Source: Nocardioidaceae bacterium (GTDB taxonomy: Bacteria > Actinomycetota > Actinomycetes > Propionibacteriales > Nocardioidaceae). Taken from it: a stretch of 64,000 nt of DNA. The notes beneath the pieces were generated by a model that was not told where the DNA came from, made no database searches, and saw only the letters and a list, made by a program, of their open reading frames with translations. Positions 61,898-64,000 of this stretch are shown here, piece by piece. How positions within the stretch are numbered: the stretch's first letter is position 1; each line of letters starts with the position of its first letter. Where the stretch lies: positions 201,773-265,772 of the forward strand of contig JAUJOE010000001.1 of assembly GCA_030447805.1 (NCBI GenBank). The letters are read 5' to 3'. A program made the position numbers and the translations under genes.

Positions 61898-63976
61898 GTG
61901 GTAGCGCGCGGATCCGCCGTCGATGCGTCGTACAACGCCCGTCACCTGCTGGTGCTCGAGGGCCTCGATGCGGTCCGCAAACGCCCCGGCATGTACATCG
62001 GCTCCACCGACACCCGCGGGCTCATGCACTGCCTGTGGGAGATCATCGACAACAGTGTCGACGAGGCGTTGGCCGGACAATGCCGCAACATCGTCGTGAT
62101 CTTGCACTCCGATGGCTCAGCAGAGGTGCGAGACGACGGGCGCGGCATCCCCGTCGACACCGAGCCGAAGACAGGGCTGTCCGGTGTCGAGGTTGTCTAC
62201 ACCAGGCTGCACGCAGGGGGGAAGTTCGGTGGCGGGTCCTACGTCGCCACCGGCGGCCTGCACGGTGTCGGAGCATCAGTGGTCAACGCACTTTCCGCCC
62301 GCGTCGACGTTGCGGTCGACCGGAGTCCTGCCACCTGGACGATGTCGTTTCGGCGCGGCGTGCCGGGTTCCTTCGCCGGCGTCGGCCCGACCGCTGAGTT
62401 CACGCCGCAGTCGGGCATGGCCAAGAGCGGTCGGGTGAAGAAGGGCGTAAGCGGCACCCGGGTGCGGTTCTGGCCCGACCGGCAGGTGTTCACCCGCGAC
62501 GCAGTCTTTGCGTACGACGAGTTGGTGACCCGGGCGCGGCAAACCTCGTTCATCGTGCCGGGACTTGACATCACCGTCCGCGACGAGCGCGGCCACGAGG
62601 TGGTCGAGGAGCGGTTCCGCCATGACGGCGGCATCGCCGAGTTCTGCGAATACCTGGCAGCCGATGAACCGGCCACGAGTGTTCTCCGGCTCCAGGGCTC
62701 GGAGTCCTTCACCGAGACCGTCCCCCTGCTCGACGCCGCCGGCCATATGACCCCGCAAGACGTCGACCGTGAGCTCGCCGTCGACGTAGCGTTGCGCTGG
62801 GGAAACGGGTACGACACCGAGCTGCGGTCGTTCGTCAATGTCATCGCCACCCCAAAGGGCGGCACCCACATCGTGGGATTCGAGCGCGCCCTCACCAAGA
62901 CCTTCAACGACGTCATCCGTTCCACCCGGCTCCTGAAAGCGGGCGAAGCTGACGTCATCAAGGACGACGTGCTGGAGGGGCTGACCGCCGTGGTCGCCGT
63001 ACGGCTGGCCGAGCCACAGTTCGAGGGCCAGACCAAGGAGGTACTCGGTACGCCCGCCGCCGCCCGGATTGTGACCAAGGTGGTGTCGGCGCAGCTCAAG
63101 GCCTTCCTCACCTCGACCAAGAAGGCCGAGAAACCGCAGGCGCGGGCGGTGATGGAGAAAGTCGTCAACGCCGCGCGCACCCGCGTGGCGGCACGTCAGC
63201 AGCGCGACACCCAGCGGCGCAAGAACGCTCTCGAGTCCAGCGCGCTGCCGGCCAAGCTTGCCGACTGTCGTAGCAACGACGTCGATCGCAGCGAGTTGTT
63301 CATCGTCGAGGGTGACTCCGCGCTGGGCACCGCAAAGCTTGCTCGAAACTCCGAGTACCAAGCGCTGTTGCCGGTCAGGGGCAAGATCCTCAACACCCAG
63401 AAGAAGTCTCCCGGCGAAATGCTCCAGAACGCCGAGTGCGCGGCGATCATTCAGGTGGTCGGCGCCGGAAGCGGCCGGACGTTCGACCTTGACTCGGTCC
63501 GCTACGGCAAGATCGTGTTCATGGCCGACGCCGACACCGACGGGAGCCATATCAGGTGCCTGCTGGCGACGTTGTTCCACAAGCACATGCGTCCGCTGCT
63601 CGAGAAGGGGCGCGTCTACTCCGCCGTACCGCCACTGCATCGCATCGAGCTCTCCAACCCCAAGAAGGGGATGCCGAAATACGTCTACACGTACTCCGAC
63701 GACGAGCTGCAGCGACGGCTCGCCGAGCTCTCGAAGAAGGGGGTCCGCTGGAAGGACCCAGTCCAGCGCTACAAGGGCCTCGGTGAGATGGATGCGGATC
63801 AGCTCGCAGAGACCACCATGGACCCCCGCCACCGCACGTTGCGGCGGATCACGATCGACGACGCCGACGACGCCGAACGCGTCTTCGAGCTGCTCATGGG
63901 CAACGACGTCGCACCACGTAAGGACTTCATCGTAGCGAGTGGAGGACATATAAGCGAGGCTGACCTCGACGTGTGA
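61898..63976 (+). CDS. parE: Type IIA topoisomerase subunit B (ParE/GyrB-like)
   Basis: RKRPGMYIGSTDTRGLMHCLWEIIDNSVDEALAG; GLHGVGASVVNALS; LFIVEGDSALGTAKLARNSEYQALLPVRGKILN; FMADADTDGSHIRCLL. Confidence 0.9.
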   Translation: MVARGSAVDASYNARHLLVLEGLDAVRKRPGMYIGSTDTRGLMHCLWEIIDNSVDEALAGQCRNIVVILHSDGSAEVRDDGRGIPVDTEPKTGLSGVEVVYTRLHAGGKFGGGSYVATGGLHGVGASVVNALSARVDVAVDRSPATWTMSFRRGVPGSFAGVGPTAEFTPQSGMAKSGRVKKGVSGTRVRFWPDRQVFTRDAVFAYDELVTRARQTSFIVPGLDITVRDERGHEVVEERFRHDGGIAEFCEYLAADEPATSVLRLQGSESFTETVPLLDAAGHMTPQDVDRELAVDVALRWGNGYDTELRSFVNVIATPKGGTHIVGFERALTKTFNDVIRSTRLLKAGEADVIKDDVLEGLTAVVAVRLAEPQFEGQTKEVLGTPAAARIVTKVVSAQLKAFLTSTKKAEKPQARAVMEKVVNAARTRVAARQQRDTQRRKNALESSALPAKLADCRSNDVDRSELFIVEGDSALGTAKLARNSEYQALLPVRGKILNTQKKSPGEMLQNAECAAIIQVVGAGSGRTFDLDSVRYGKIVFMADADTDGSHIRCLLATLFHKHMRPLLEKGRVYSAVPPLHRIELSNPKKGMPKYVYTYSDDELQRRLAELSKKGVRWKDPVQRYKGLGEMDADQLAETTMDPRHRTLRRITIDDADDAERVFELLMGNDVAPRKDFIVASGGHISEADLDV

Positions 63977-64000
63977 TGTCCGCGCCTCATGGCGCTCCAG

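Noticed and set aside
62276-63949. 557-aa ORF antisense to parE/gyrB-like gene
   Set aside because: Shadow ORF with no recognisable motif

Overview
High-GC actinobacterial chromosome segment, probably Nocardioidaceae-like (taxonomy is inferred). Most of it is conserved housekeeping sequence. In order: a Lon-substrate-binding-domain gene (partial), his genes (hisD-C-B-H-A-F-I), trp genes (TIGR02234, HGxxPAAW, trpC-B-A) and lgt, pyk, a GH3 glycosidase, tRNA-Leu(CAA), a branched-chain amino-acid ABC transporter (livK + livF/G/M/H), polA, a sirtuin, an F420-dependent oxidoreductase, rpsA, a subtilase, a group-2 sigma factor, oligopeptidase B, the 5-oxoprolinase genes pxpABC, dinB, a glutamate-cysteine ligase family gene, the principal sigma factor, a GGDEF/EAL protein and a parE/gyrB-type topoisomerase. 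About a dozen clearly conserved genes are broken by single-base-scale frameshifts (hisA, hisF, trpB, TIGR02234, GH3, livK, flavin reductase, phosphotransferase, pxpB, pxpC, dinB and others). This points to residual sequencing or assembly indels rather than biology. The observations most worth following up are: (1) an ECF-sigma-like protein fused through one TM helix to a C-terminal PASTA-like domain (31702-33075); (2) an exact 21-bp direct repeat of the 3' end of the principal sigma-factor gene flanking a 1.4-kb segment with an RTX-like gene, resembling an integration scar; (3) a mosaic at 40.1-41.4 kb in which fragments of a GlxA-type regulator and two coaE-like copies are interleaved; (4) a LivH permease with an extracytoplasmic beta-sandwich-like N-terminal domain; (5) minisatellites inside the trp cluster, one extending the TrpB C-terminus; and (6) absence of trpE at its usual place. 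I did not see CRISPR arrays, rRNA genes, prophage or an obvious complete defence system.
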